Source of the DNA: JAGPUQ01 sp041594335
Lineage (GTDB): Bacteria; Pseudomonadota; Gammaproteobacteria; Pseudomonadales; Porticoccaceae
Assembly: GCA_041594335.1 (NCBI GenBank)
Contig: JBFHML010000015.1
Coordinates: 1-47,459, forward strand
Length of the DNA stretch: 47,459 bases
Direction: 5' to 3'
Positions 16,052-23,726 of the stretch are shown piece after piece. The notes under the pieces were generated by a model that ran no database searches, had not been told where the DNA came from, and saw only the letters and a list, made by a program, of their open reading frames with translations. Numbering within the stretch: position 1 is the stretch's first letter; each line of letters begins with the position of its first letter. The position numbers and the translations under genes were made by a program.

Positions 16052-16688
16052 CCATCATTTCCTGTAGGGCACGGTCGCGATCCCGATTCACTTCCTGTAC
16101 GGAGGCATTCTGCGTCATGAGCGCCAGCCACTCGTCCAGCCCAGGCATCTCATCGGTCAATTTGCGGCCGAGGGCCTTCTGAATCGCCATATCGCCGAGT
16201 GTGACGGTGTAATACAGCATGAAGTCGGCGTAGGTCAGATCGGCCCCCGCTGCATAGGGTTTGAAATGAAGCAGCTTGTTGAGCGCTGCGATGCCCTTGT
16301 CGAGCTGCGCACCCACCGCTTCACGCGTCTCCTCGGCCAACGGCGCACCAAAAAAAACCGCTCCGAACAATTGCCTGGCCACGAGTTCGAGATAGAGCTC
16401 TGTACTTTTCATCAGCTCGCGCACCTTTGCGCGACGAAAAGGATCCGCCGGCAACAACGGCAGGTCGGCAGAGACGTCTTCAATGAACTCGAGGATCACA
16501 TTGGTCTCAGTGATAAACCCTTCGTCCACCTCCAGGCAGGGGATCTTGCCCATCGGGCTCTTTGAAAGAAACGTGGCATCAGCCCCCGGACGAACCACAA
16601 CCTCTTCAAATTGAAAACCTTTTTCAAGCAGGGCTGCTTTGACCATGTTGTAGTAATCGCTGACCGCAAACCCATAGAGCTTCAACAT
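16044..16688 (-). CDS. glutathione S-transferase family protein
   Basis: The product is 214 aa. A thioredoxin-like N-terminal domain (MLKLYGFAVSDYYNMVKAAL, then GKIPCLEVDEGFITETNVI with the cis-Pro and the glutathione-contacting Glu-Thr) is followed by an all-helical C-terminal domain (PYAAGADLTYADFMLYY). A Ser or Tyr near residues 10-12 would be the catalytic residue. ATG 16688 is chosen because GGAGG lies 9 nt upstream; the alternative GTG at 16697 abuts that site. It is the middle gene of DUF1289-GST-miaE. Substrate unknown. Confidence 0.88.
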   Translation of the reverse strand: MLKLYGFAVSDYYNMVKAALLEKGFQFEEVVVRPGADATFLSKSPMGKIPCLEVDEGFITETNVILEFIEDVSADLPLLPADPFRRAKVRELMKSTELYLELVARQLFGAVFFGAPLAEETREAVGAQLDKGIAALNKLLHFKPYAAGADLTYADFMLYYTVTLGDMAIQKALGRKLTDEMPGLDEWLALMTQNASVQEVNRDRDRALQEMMGG

Positions 16689-16716
16689 TGATGACACCCT
16701 CCAAATAACGGCCCGG

Positions 16717-17190
16717 CTAGCCTTGGCTACGCCTCAGACCGGGCTCCACGTAACGTTCATAATGCGCGATCGAAAGCGCAAGCCAATCGCGCTCAATGAT
16801 GCGGCTCAACTGCATCAAATTCTCGACACCCGCCTGCGGCCGAAGGCGAAAGCCACAGTGTGCGGGATCGCCAATCCGGCTCGCACAACGTCGCAGCAAA
16901 TCGTACAGCCAACGGTGCGGATCCCGCGCCGGGTCACACACGACCCGATAGCGGCGCAACGCCTCGGCCACCAGCCCGGCGTCGAAAATCTCGACCCAAT
17001 TGGCCATCACCTGGCGCAAAAAGGTATCCAGCCGCGCCAGCACCAACCCTCGCTCGGTCTCACTGAAAGCATTCCAGTCATTGACCTCGTGGGCGAACCG
17101 CATACACCCCCGGCATACGCTGTCCCCGATTCCGGATGAGCAAATGCCGATACAAGGCGTGGTCAGTCGAGGGGCAGAGGACGTGGTCAT
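16717..17190 (-). CDS. DUF1289-domain protein with extra C-terminal domain
   Basis: The product is 157 aa. The N-terminal DUF1289 part (about 11-50) has four cysteines spaced C-x3-C-x8-C-x2-C (TPCIGICSSGIGDSVCRGCMR) followed by VNDWNAFSETE, a likely metal or Fe-S site. Most DUF1289 proteins end soon after; here about 100 more residues follow (MANWVEIFDAGLVAEALRRY onward) with no family I know. The start is either ATG 17190 (chosen) or GTG 17199. It leads the leftward DUF1289-GST-miaE operon and is divergent from acnB. Function unknown. Confidence 0.8.
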   Translation of the reverse strand: MTTSSAPRLTTPCIGICSSGIGDSVCRGCMRFAHEVNDWNAFSETERGLVLARLDTFLRQVMANWVEIFDAGLVAEALRRYRVVCDPARDPHRWLYDLLRRCASRIGDPAHCGFRLRPQAGVENLMQLSRIIERDWLALSIAHYERYVEPGLRRSQG

Positions 17191-17373
17191 GACCCCCACA
17201 CTCTACAACGAGGCACTCCGAGTTCGCCATACCGCGTGCCCGGAACATCCACAGCCCTGTCGGTTTGGCGTAAAATTCCCCCTTCACGCTCAGGTAAAGA
17301 CGATCGCACGCCACTACGGCCGCAGTCGTCCGCCGGGCCACCGCGATCCACAGTCCGAGGAGGAACATCTGCC

Positions 17374-19971
17374 GTGCTAGCTGAGTACCGGAAACACGTC
17401 GAGGAGCGCGCCGCCGAAGGCGTGCCGCCCAAGCCCCTCAACCCGGAGCAAACCGCGGCCCTGGTGGAACTGCTGAAAAGCCCGCCCCCCGGCGAGGAGG
17501 CGCTGCTGGTCGAGCTCATCACCAATCGGGTCCCCCCGGGCGTAGATGCCGCAGCCTATGTCAAGGCCGGCTTTCTGTCAGCCATCGTCAAGGGCGAGGC
17601 CAGTTCCCCGCTGGTCGATCGAGTCCAAGCCATTCGCCTGCTCGGCATGATGCTGGGCGGTTACAATATCGCGACGCTGATCGACGCTCTCGACGATAGC
17701 GAGTTGGCGCCGCTCGCGGCCACAGAACTCAAGCACACCCTGCTCATGTTCGACGCCTTCCACGACGTCGCAGAAAAAGCCAAAACGGGCAACACGCACG
17801 CTCAAGAAGTGCTGCAGTCCTGGGCCGATGCCGAATGGTTCCTCGAGCGCCCAGCAGTGGCGGAATCTATGACGGTCACCGTGTTTAAGGTGCCGGGCGA
17901 GACCAATACCGATGATCTATCCCCGGCACCGGATGCTTGGTCACGACCCGACATCCCGCTGCATGCCAAGGCCATGTACAAGATCCCGCGGGAAGGGGTG
18001 GAAAATGCCGAGGCACAGATCGACGAGCTCAAACAGCGCGGTTACCCGGTCGCCTTTGTCGGCGATGTGGTCGGCACCGGCTCGTCGCGGAAATCGGCCA
18101 CCAACTCAGTGCTGTGGTACATCGGCGATGATATGCCCGGCGTCCCCAACAAACGCGCCGGTGGCATCTGCATCGGGGGCAAGGTCGCGCCGATTTTCTT
18201 CAATACCATGGAAGACTCCGGCGCCTTGGTCTTCGAGGCCCCGGTAGAAAAGCTGGAGACCGGCCAGGTTATCGAGATCCGCCCGTACGAAGGCAAAATC
18301 CTTGACCGAGACAGCGGCGAACTGCTCTCCGAGTTCAAGCTCAAGTCCGAAGTACTACTGGACGAAGTCCGTGCTGGCGGCCGCATCAACCTGATTGTCG
18401 GCCGCGGCCTCACCCGCCGTGCCCGAGAGACGCTCGGACTGGCGCCGACCGATGTATTTCGCTCGCCGCAGCAACCGGCGGATACCGGCAAAGGTTTCAG
18501 CCTGGCCCAGAAAATGGTCGGCCGCGCCTGCGGACTGCCGGGCGTGCGCCCAGGAAGCTACTGTGAGCCCACCATGACCACCGTCGGTTCTCAGGACACC
18601 ACCGGACCCATGACCCGCGACGAGCTCCAAGACCTCGCGTGCCTGGGCTTCTCTGCGGATCTGGTCATGCAGTCGTTCTGTCACACGGCGGCGTATCCTA
18701 AGCCGGTAGATATCGAGACGCAGCACACCCTGCCGGATTTCATCATGAACCGCGGCGGTGTCTCGCTGCGCCCGGGTGACGGCATCATTCACAGCTGGCT
18801 GAACCGCATGCTGCTGCCAGATACGGTGGGCACCGGTGGCGACTCCCACACGCGCTTCCCGATCGGCATCTCGTTCCCGGCGGGCTCCGGACTGGTGGCC
18901 TTCGCCGCCGCCACGGGCGTTATGCCCCTGGACATGCCCGAATCCGTACTGGTGCGCTTCAAAGGTGAAATGCAGCCCGGCATCACGCTACGCGATCTGG
19001 TGCATGCCATTCCCTACTACGCCATTCAGGAAGGCTTGCTGACGGTAGAGAAAAAAGGCAAGAAAAATATCTTTTCTGGCCGGATTCTCGAAATCGAGGG
19101 GCTCGACAAACTGACAGTCGAACAAGCCTTCGAGCTCTCCGACGCGTCGGCAGAGCGCTCGGCGTCTGGCTGTACGATCCGCCTCAGCGAAGAGTCGATT
19201 GCAGAGTACCTTCGCTCCAACATCACCCTACTGCGCTGGATGATCTCCGAAGGCTATGGCGATGCCCGCACCCTGGAGCGACGCGCCCGCAGCATGGAAG
19301 AATGGCTCGCCAAGCCCGAGCTGCTACACGCGGATACCGATGCCGAATACGCAGCCGTGATCGAGATCGATCTCAATGAAATCCGCGAACCCATCGTCTG
19401 TGCGCCCAATGACCCAGATGATGCCCGGCTGCTCTCCGAGGTCGCCGGCGACAAGGTCGACGAAGTTTTCATCGGTTCGTGCATGACCAACATCGGCCAC
19501 TTCCGCGCCGCCGGGAAGCTACTGGAACAGATCAAGCCTGGCTCGCTGCAGACCCGTTTCTGGATCGTGCCGCCGACCCGTATGGATGCCCACACGCTCA
19601 TGGAGGAAGGCTACTACAATATCTTCGGCCGCGCCGGCGCGCGGACGGAAATGCCCGGCTGCTCGCTGTGTATGGGCAACCAAGCCCGGGTCGCTGCAGG
19701 CACCACGGTGCTTTCCACCTCGACCCGGAATTTCCCCAACCGACTGGGCGACGGCGCCAATGTCTACCTCACTTCGGCCGAGCTAGCGGCGGTAGGGGGC
19801 GTGCTCGGTCGCCTACCGACACCTGCGGAATATCTCGAATACGCCGCCGACATCGGCACCAAGGCGCAGGAGATCTACCGCTACATGAACTTCGATCAAA
19901 TTGCCGCGTTTCAGAAGGCGGCTGACGACGGCAAGCGCATTGCCGCCGAACTGATCGTCGACGTCGCCTGA
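17374..19971 (+). CDS. acnB: aconitate hydratase B
   Basis: The product is 865 aa, exactly the length of E. coli AcnB. The N-terminal HEAT-like domain (1-160) and swivel domain (about 165-370) come first, as is typical of AcnB and not AcnA. The 4Fe-4S ligands are Cys703 in IGSCMTNIGHF and Cys763 and Cys766 in MPGCSLCMGN. It interconverts citrate and isocitrate in the TCA cycle; AcnB can also act as an RNA-binding apoprotein under iron loss. The start is GTG 17374 with a strong GAGGAGGAA 8 nt upstream. It is followed by a hairpin and the convergent yaiI-like gene. Confidence 0.97.
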   Translation: MLAEYRKHVEERAAEGVPPKPLNPEQTAALVELLKSPPPGEEALLVELITNRVPPGVDAAAYVKAGFLSAIVKGEASSPLVDRVQAIRLLGMMLGGYNIATLIDALDDSELAPLAATELKHTLLMFDAFHDVAEKAKTGNTHAQEVLQSWADAEWFLERPAVAESMTVTVFKVPGETNTDDLSPAPDAWSRPDIPLHAKAMYKIPREGVENAEAQIDELKQRGYPVAFVGDVVGTGSSRKSATNSVLWYIGDDMPGVPNKRAGGICIGGKVAPIFFNTMEDSGALVFEAPVEKLETGQVIEIRPYEGKILDRDSGELLSEFKLKSEVLLDEVRAGGRINLIVGRGLTRRARETLGLAPTDVFRSPQQPADTGKGFSLAQKMVGRACGLPGVRPGSYCEPTMTTVGSQDTTGPMTRDELQDLACLGFSADLVMQSFCHTAAYPKPVDIETQHTLPDFIMNRGGVSLRPGDGIIHSWLNRMLLPDTVGTGGDSHTRFPIGISFPAGSGLVAFAAATGVMPLDMPESVLVRFKGEMQPGITLRDLVHAIPYYAIQEGLLTVEKKGKKNIFSGRILEIEGLDKLTVEQAFELSDASAERSASGCTIRLSEESIAEYLRSNITLLRWMISEGYGDARTLERRARSMEEWLAKPELLHADTDAEYAAVIEIDLNEIREPIVCAPNDPDDARLLSEVAGDKVDEVFIGSCMTNIGHFRAAGKLLEQIKPGSLQTRFWIVPPTRMDAHTLMEEGYYNIFGRAGARTEMPGCSLCMGNQARVAAGTTVLSTSTRNFPNRLGDGANVYLTSAELAAVGGVLGRLPTPAEYLEYAADIGTKAQEIYRYMNFDQIAAFQKAADDGKRIAAELIVDVA

Positions 19972-19976
19972 CGGCA

Positions 19977-20007
19977 TAGCACCGGCGGCCCGCGGTCGCC
20001 GGTGCTA
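19977..20007. terminator. hairpin between convergent acnB and YaiI-family genes
   Basis: TAGCACCGGCG (19977-19987) pairs perfectly with CGCCGGTGCTA (19997-20007), an 11-bp stem with a 9-nt loop. A pyrimidine-rich tail CCCTCCTTCTTCC follows on the + strand. Position 5 bp after the acnB stop supports a terminator, possibly acting both ways. Confidence 0.6.
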
Positions 20008-20027
20008 CCCTCCTTCTTCCCTAGGCA

Positions 20028-20483
20028 CTATTCGACGCGGCGAATACTCGCCAAATAGCGGTCCAATTGATTGGCAAACTGCCGTCGCTCAGTCTGCGAG
20101 AGCGGCGGTGGACCACCGCTTTGGATACCACTGGCGCGTAGTGTATCGAGGAAATCTCGCATCATCAGCCGCGCGCGGATATTGCTCGCTGTATAGCGCT
20201 CTCCCCGGGGATTCAACGCCGTGGCGCCTTTTTCGATGGCTTCATGGGCCAACGGAATATCCGCGGTAATCACGAGGTCTCCGGTCTCGACCCGAGCCAC
20301 GATCTCGTTATCGGCGCTGTCGATGCCACCGGCAACTGCAATCGCCCGAACGTTGCGGCGCTGCGGCACGTGCGGCGGACGGTTGGCCACCAACACCAGC
20401 TCCACACCGGTGCGCTCTGCTGCTCGCAGCAAAATCTCGCGGATGGCGACCGGGCAAGCGTCGGCGTCGACCCAGACGGTCAC
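20028..20483 (-). CDS. YaiI/YqxD family protein (DUF188)
   Basis: The product is 151 aa. It begins VTVWVDADACPVAIREIL, the conserved start of the family, and continues with TADIPLAHEAIEKGATALNPRGE, so it has a PIN-like arrangement of acidic residues (Asp-Ala-Asp, Asn-Glu, Thr-Ala-Asp). A nuclease role is sometimes proposed for this fold; function is not established. The start is GTG 20483, with GGGGAGG 6 nt upstream, which settles it against longer frames. Confidence 0.88.
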   Translation of the reverse strand: MTVWVDADACPVAIREILLRAAERTGVELVLVANRPPHVPQRRNVRAIAVAGGIDSADNEIVARVETGDLVITADIPLAHEAIEKGATALNPRGERYTASNIRARLMMRDFLDTLRASGIQSGGPPPLSQTERRQFANQLDRYLASIRRVE

Positions 20484-20575
20484 CGATCGCCTCCCCAACG
20501 TCTCGTGATGCGGCAGAGTCTCGGCATCACCGGCGTATTGGTGAACCAGCACACATAATAATGCGCCATGCATTG

Positions 20576-20604
20576 TTGACCCATCAACCGGATCCGCCTA
20601 TACT
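20576..20604 (+). promoter_or_regulatory. strong sigma-70-like promoter with no downstream gene
   Basis: TTGACC (20576-20581), exactly 17 nt, then TATACT (20599-20604). This is nearly the same as the tRNA-Arg promoter in this window. Transcription would start near 20611-20613 and meet a terminator about 50 nt later. Confidence 0.65.
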
Positions 20605-20611
20605 GACCGCT

Positions 20612-20664
20612 CAAAGCTAGCCCACTCTAAAGCCGCGAAGTTTTTTGCTCGCGGCTCTTTTTTT
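20612..20664 (+). ncRNA. candidate ~50-nt small RNA between promoter and terminator
   Basis: The segment between the promoter at 20576-20604 and the T-run ending at 20664 has no open frame and would give a transcript of about 50 nt: roughly 18 unpaired bases followed by the terminator hairpin. It lies in the gap between the YaiI-family gene and the 3' end of ffh, opposite in direction to both. It may be a real small RNA, or the promoter may be fortuitous and the hairpin may serve ffh. Confidence 0.35.
20631..20664 (+). terminator. rho-independent terminator downstream of ffh
   Basis: AGCCGCGA (20631-20638) pairs with TCGCGGCT (20649-20656) around AGTTTTTTGC, then C and seven T (20658-20664) on the + strand. 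On the minus strand (the ffh direction) only TTTA follows the stem, so the better orientation is rightward. Confidence 0.72.
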
Positions 20665-20671
20665 GCGCGTT

Positions 20672-22054
20672 CTATAGGCGCGGCATGCCACCCGGACCCC
20701 CACCTTGCGACAGCATGCCTTCCATGCCACGCATCATGCGTCCGAGGTTCTTACCTTTCATTTTCTTCATCGTCTTCGCCATTTGCTTGTATTGCTTGAG
20801 CAGGCGGTTGAGATCCTGAATGGCCGTTCCGGAGCCCTGCGTGATACGGCGCTTGCGAGAACCATTGAGAATCTCCGGGTCCGCACGCTCCGCCGGCGTC
20901 ATCGAATCGATAATTACCAGCATCGTCTTGAACTGTGCTGTGACATTGCTTTGCTCAACCATTTTGGCCATGTTGCCCATCCCTGGCAGCTTGTCCAACA
21001 GGCCGGACATCCCTCCAAGCTGCTGCATCTGCTGCAGCTGATCGCGGAGATCTTCCAGGTCAAATTTCTTGCCTTTCTCGACCTTGCGGGCCAGCTTTTC
21101 CGCCTTGCTCTTGTCGACCTTACGTTCGACCTCCTCGATCAGGGAGAGCACGTCCCCCATGCCGAGGATCCGGGAAGCGATACGCTCTGGATGGAAGGGC
21201 TCTAGCGCCTCGGTCTTTTCACCGACACCCATGAACTTGATGGGCTTGCCGGTGACCTGGCGCACCGACAGCGCTGCACCACCGCGGGCATCGCCATCAA
21301 CTTTGGTGAGAATGACACCGGTCAGTGGCAGCGCCTCATCAAAAGCCCGCGCAGTGTTGACCGCATCCTGGCCAATCATGGCATCGATCACAAAAAGCGT
21401 CTCAGCAGGCTCCAGCGCTTCGCTCAATGCGCGGATCTCTCCCATCAGCTCGTCATCAATATGTAGGCGGCCGGCGGTATCGACAATGAGCACATCGGCA
21501 AAACCACGCCGCGCTTCAGCTAGTGCCCGCTGCGCGATGGCGAGTGGCTGCTCTCCGGGGCTACTGGAAAGACAAGTTACGCCCACTTCATCGGCAAGCG
21601 TGGCCAGCTGCTGGATAGCTGCGGGACGATAGACATCCACACTGACAACCATCACTTTTTTCTTTTCTCGCTCACGGAGATGACGCGCCAGCTTGGCCAC
21701 CGAGGTCGTCTTACCGGCACCCTGCAGCCCAGCCATCAAAATCACCGCGGGCGGCCGCACCGCGAGGTTCAACCCCGGATTGGCGTCGCCCATCAGATGG
21801 ACCAACTCATCTTGGACGAGCTTCAAGAACTGCTGACCCGGGTTGAGCCCCCGCCCCACCTGCGTGCCCAGCGCGCGTGAGCGCACCCGGCCGATAAATT
21901 CTTTAACGACGCTGAGGGCGACATCAGCCTCGAGAAGCGCCATGCGGACATCGCGCAGCGCCTCGCGAATATTGTCTTCGCTGAGGCGGGACTTGCCGGC
22001 TATCTTGCGCAGGCTTTCGCCCAAACGATCGCCGAGATTTTCAAAGAGCGCCAT
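20672..22054 (-). CDS. ffh: signal recognition particle GTPase Ffh
   Basis: The product is 460 aa (E. coli 453). N domain (1-90), then the G domain with GLQGAGKTTSVAKLA (about 104-118), DTAGRL, TKVDGDARGGAAL and GVGEKTEALEPF, and a methionine-rich M domain (about 300-460, with MSGLLDKLPGMGNMAKM and MMRGMEGML) that binds signal peptides and 4.5S RNA. It delivers nascent inner-membrane proteins to FtsY/SecYEG. ATG 22054 is chosen to give MALFENLGDRL; ATG 22063 is possible. It is divergent from the ypjD-like gene. Unlike many relatives it is not followed by rpsP. Confidence 0.96.
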   Translation of the reverse strand: MALFENLGDRLGESLRKIAGKSRLSEDNIREALRDVRMALLEADVALSVVKEFIGRVRSRALGTQVGRGLNPGQQFLKLVQDELVHLMGDANPGLNLAVRPPAVILMAGLQGAGKTTSVAKLARHLREREKKKVMVVSVDVYRPAAIQQLATLADEVGVTCLSSSPGEQPLAIAQRALAEARRGFADVLIVDTAGRLHIDDELMGEIRALSEALEPAETLFVIDAMIGQDAVNTARAFDEALPLTGVILTKVDGDARGGAALSVRQVTGKPIKFMGVGEKTEALEPFHPERIASRILGMGDVLSLIEEVERKVDKSKAEKLARKVEKGKKFDLEDLRDQLQQMQQLGGMSGLLDKLPGMGNMAKMVEQSNVTAQFKTMLVIIDSMTPAERADPEILNGSRKRRITQGSGTAIQDLNRLLKQYKQMAKTMKKMKGKNLGRMMRGMEGMLSQGGGPGGMPRL

Positions 22055-22087
22055 CGCTAGCATCTCACTGATTCAAATAAGGGCAAC

Positions 22088-22093
22088 ATTATA
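22088..22093 (-). promoter_or_regulatory. -10 box of the ffh promoter
   Basis: A perfect TATAAT reads on the minus strand at 22093-22088, about 34 bp upstream of the ffh ATG. No clear -35 hexamer is seen at normal spacing. Confidence 0.4.
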
Positions 22094-22169
22094 ACGGGAC
22101 AGCCACCAGCGCTTTGCGGTATCCGGCGGATATGCCACACTCAGCCTCCCTGTTGGACCCCGCCGATCG

Positions 22170-22967
22170 ATGACCCCCTGGTTACCCACTGCCGTGGCTG
22201 CGCTTTTCTATTCGCTGGCATTCGCACTGCGGTCATTCGACTTTCTCCAGGTTCGCCAGACGCTCAAACAGCCGCTATTGCTGCTCGCGGGCTTCGCAGT
22301 GGCCGTGCACGGTATCGCGGTCTGGCGACAAATTTTTGAGGGTGGCAGCATCAACCTCAGCCTATTGCCACTATCGAGCAGCATCTTCTGGGTCATCAAT
22401 CTGATCGTTGTGCTGAGCGCCATTCGCAACCCGCTGGAAAACCTCTATCTCCTGCTGTTTCCACCAACGATAGTGATGCTTTTCCTCTCGCTCTTGTCGC
22501 ATCAGCAGACGCGGGCGCTGGCGGCAGTCCCGCCGGGTCTGGGGGCTCACATCCTACTCTCGCTGCTCTCCTATAGCCTGATGACGATCGCAGCGTTGCA
22601 AGCGCTATTGCTGGCTTGGCAGAACCGCCGTCTCCACGAACACCAGCCGGGCGGTCGCCTGCGCGCGCTGCCGCCACTGCTGACCATGGAGATGCTGCTG
22701 TTTCGCTTTCTGCTCGCCGGATTCGTACTGCTCTCCGGCGGGTTACTGCTGGGACTGATCTACGTGGAGGACTTTTTCGCTCAGCACCTCGCCCATAAGA
22801 CCCTGTTCTCGGTAGTCGCCTGGGTACTGTACGCAGTGCTGCTATGGGGTCATTACCGACGCGGATGGCGCGGTCGACTGGCAAGCTACTGGGCCTTGGG
22901 AGGATTTTGCACACTCATGCTCGCTTTTTGGGGCACGAAGTTCGTTCTCGAAATCGTGATCCGCTGA
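22170..22967 (+). CDS. CcsA/YpjD-family inner-membrane protein
   Basis: The product is 265 aa with about eight hydrophobic segments, starting TAVAALFYSLAFALRS and ending CTLMLAFWGTKFVLEIVIR. The part from about 60 to the end matches the cytochrome c assembly (CcsA-like) domain; histidines in LLSHQQ, HLAHKT and LLWGHYRRGW could coordinate heme. The same gene stands divergent from ffh in other gammaproteobacteria, to my memory, but a direct role in cytochrome c maturation is not established. No strong ribosome-binding site precedes ATG 22170. Confidence 0.85.
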   Translation: MTPWLPTAVAALFYSLAFALRSFDFLQVRQTLKQPLLLLAGFAVAVHGIAVWRQIFEGGSINLSLLPLSSSIFWVINLIVVLSAIRNPLENLYLLLFPPTIVMLFLSLLSHQQTRALAAVPPGLGAHILLSLLSYSLMTIAALQALLLAWQNRRLHEHQPGGRLRALPPLLTMEMLLFRFLLAGFVLLSGGLLLGLIYVEDFFAQHLAHKTLFSVVAWVLYAVLLWGHYRRGWRGRLASYWALGGFCTLMLAFWGTKFVLEIVIR

Positions 22968-23005
22968 AGATTCGTCAGATCACGGCGCCCAACCGCCCCA
23001 TCACT

Positions 23006-23209
23006 TCACGCGGACGTGACAAAGGGGTTGTCTCGTGCCGCACGTCGCGCCGCCCGGACCAGAATGGCCCGCTGCTCCGCCGCCCCGAGGGAGGTCCATT
23101 CGCGGATTTCTTCCACGCTGCGGTGGCAACCGATGCAAATATCCTCTTCGTCTAACGCGCACACCGAGATGCAAGGGGAGGGCACTGGCGGTCGGGGAAT
23201 CTCAGCCAC
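23006..23209 (-). CDS. short DUF1289 protein
   Basis: The product is 67 aa. Four cysteines are spaced C-x3-C-x7-C-x2-C (SPCISVCALDEEDICIGC), followed by RSVEEIREWTSLGAAEQRAIL, the full DUF1289 pattern. The start is GTG 23209, overlapping the end of the gamma-carbonic-anhydrase gene by 8 bp, so translation is probably coupled. This is the second DUF1289 gene in the window; the one at 16717-17190 has an added C-terminal domain. The motif suggests a metal or Fe-S site; function unknown. Confidence 0.8.
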   Translation of the reverse strand: MAEIPRPPVPSPCISVCALDEEDICIGCHRSVEEIREWTSLGAAEQRAILVRAARRAARDNPFVTSA

Positions 23210-23726
23210 GTATCGGCACCAAGGACGAGAGAAAGGCTTTCGCTTTGTCGCGATAGCTCGCCGCTGATTCGACCAACCCGGCAATCGCCCGCTCGTCAAG
23301 CTGACGCACTACCCTGGCCGGCGTCCCCAATACCAGCGAATTGTCGGGGATCTCCATACCTTCCGGCACCAAGGCGTTGGCCCCAATCAGACAATTCTTG
23401 CCAATGCGCGCCCCATTGAGAATCACCGCATTGATGCCGATGAGGCTGTTGTCTCCCACCGTACAGCCATGCACCATCGCGCAATGGCCGATGGTGACTC
23501 CCTGGCCGATACGTGCCTGGATGCCCGGGTCCGTGTGCAGCACCGCATTGTCCTGTACATTGGTGCCCGCGCCGATCTCGATGCGGTCGGTATCACCGCG
23601 CAACACCGCGTTGAACCAAATGCTGGCACCGTCGCCCAGCACCACCATGCCAATCACATCGGCGCTGGGCGCGACGAATACGTCTTGGCCGATACGCGGG
23701 CGATGCCCTTGGTATTCATAAATCAT
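23202..23726 (-). CDS. gamma-carbonic anhydrase family protein (YrdA-like)
   Basis: The product is 174 aa, a left-handed beta-helix of hexapeptide repeats (IGQGVTIGHCAMVHGCTVGD, IGINAVILNGARIG). Histidines in DNAVLHTDPG, TIGHCAMVHG are the expected zinc ligands. The C-terminal helix LDERAIAGLVESAASYRDKAKAF is typical. Many members of this group bind zinc but lack proven carbonic anhydrase activity. Its ATG overlaps the stop of the upstream Nudix gene (ATGA), and its stop overlaps the short DUF1289 gene. Confidence 0.9.
   Translation of the reverse strand: MIYEYQGHRPRIGQDVFVAPSADVIGMVVLGDGASIWFNAVLRGDTDRIEIGAGTNVQDNAVLHTDPGIQARIGQGVTIGHCAMVHGCTVGDNSLIGINAVILNGARIGKNCLIGANALVPEGMEIPDNSLVLGTPARVVRQLDERAIAGLVESAASYRDKAKAFLSSLVPIRG

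Noticed and set aside
17274..17279. TAAAAT upstream of acnB as its -10 box
   Set aside because: No acceptable -35 hexamer at 16-18 nt spacing, so it was not called as a promoter.
20612..20664. 4.5S RNA (ffs) next to ffh
   Set aside because: The segment is about 50 nt and lacks the conserved GGAAGCAGCC-type apical region; no such sequence appears in the window.
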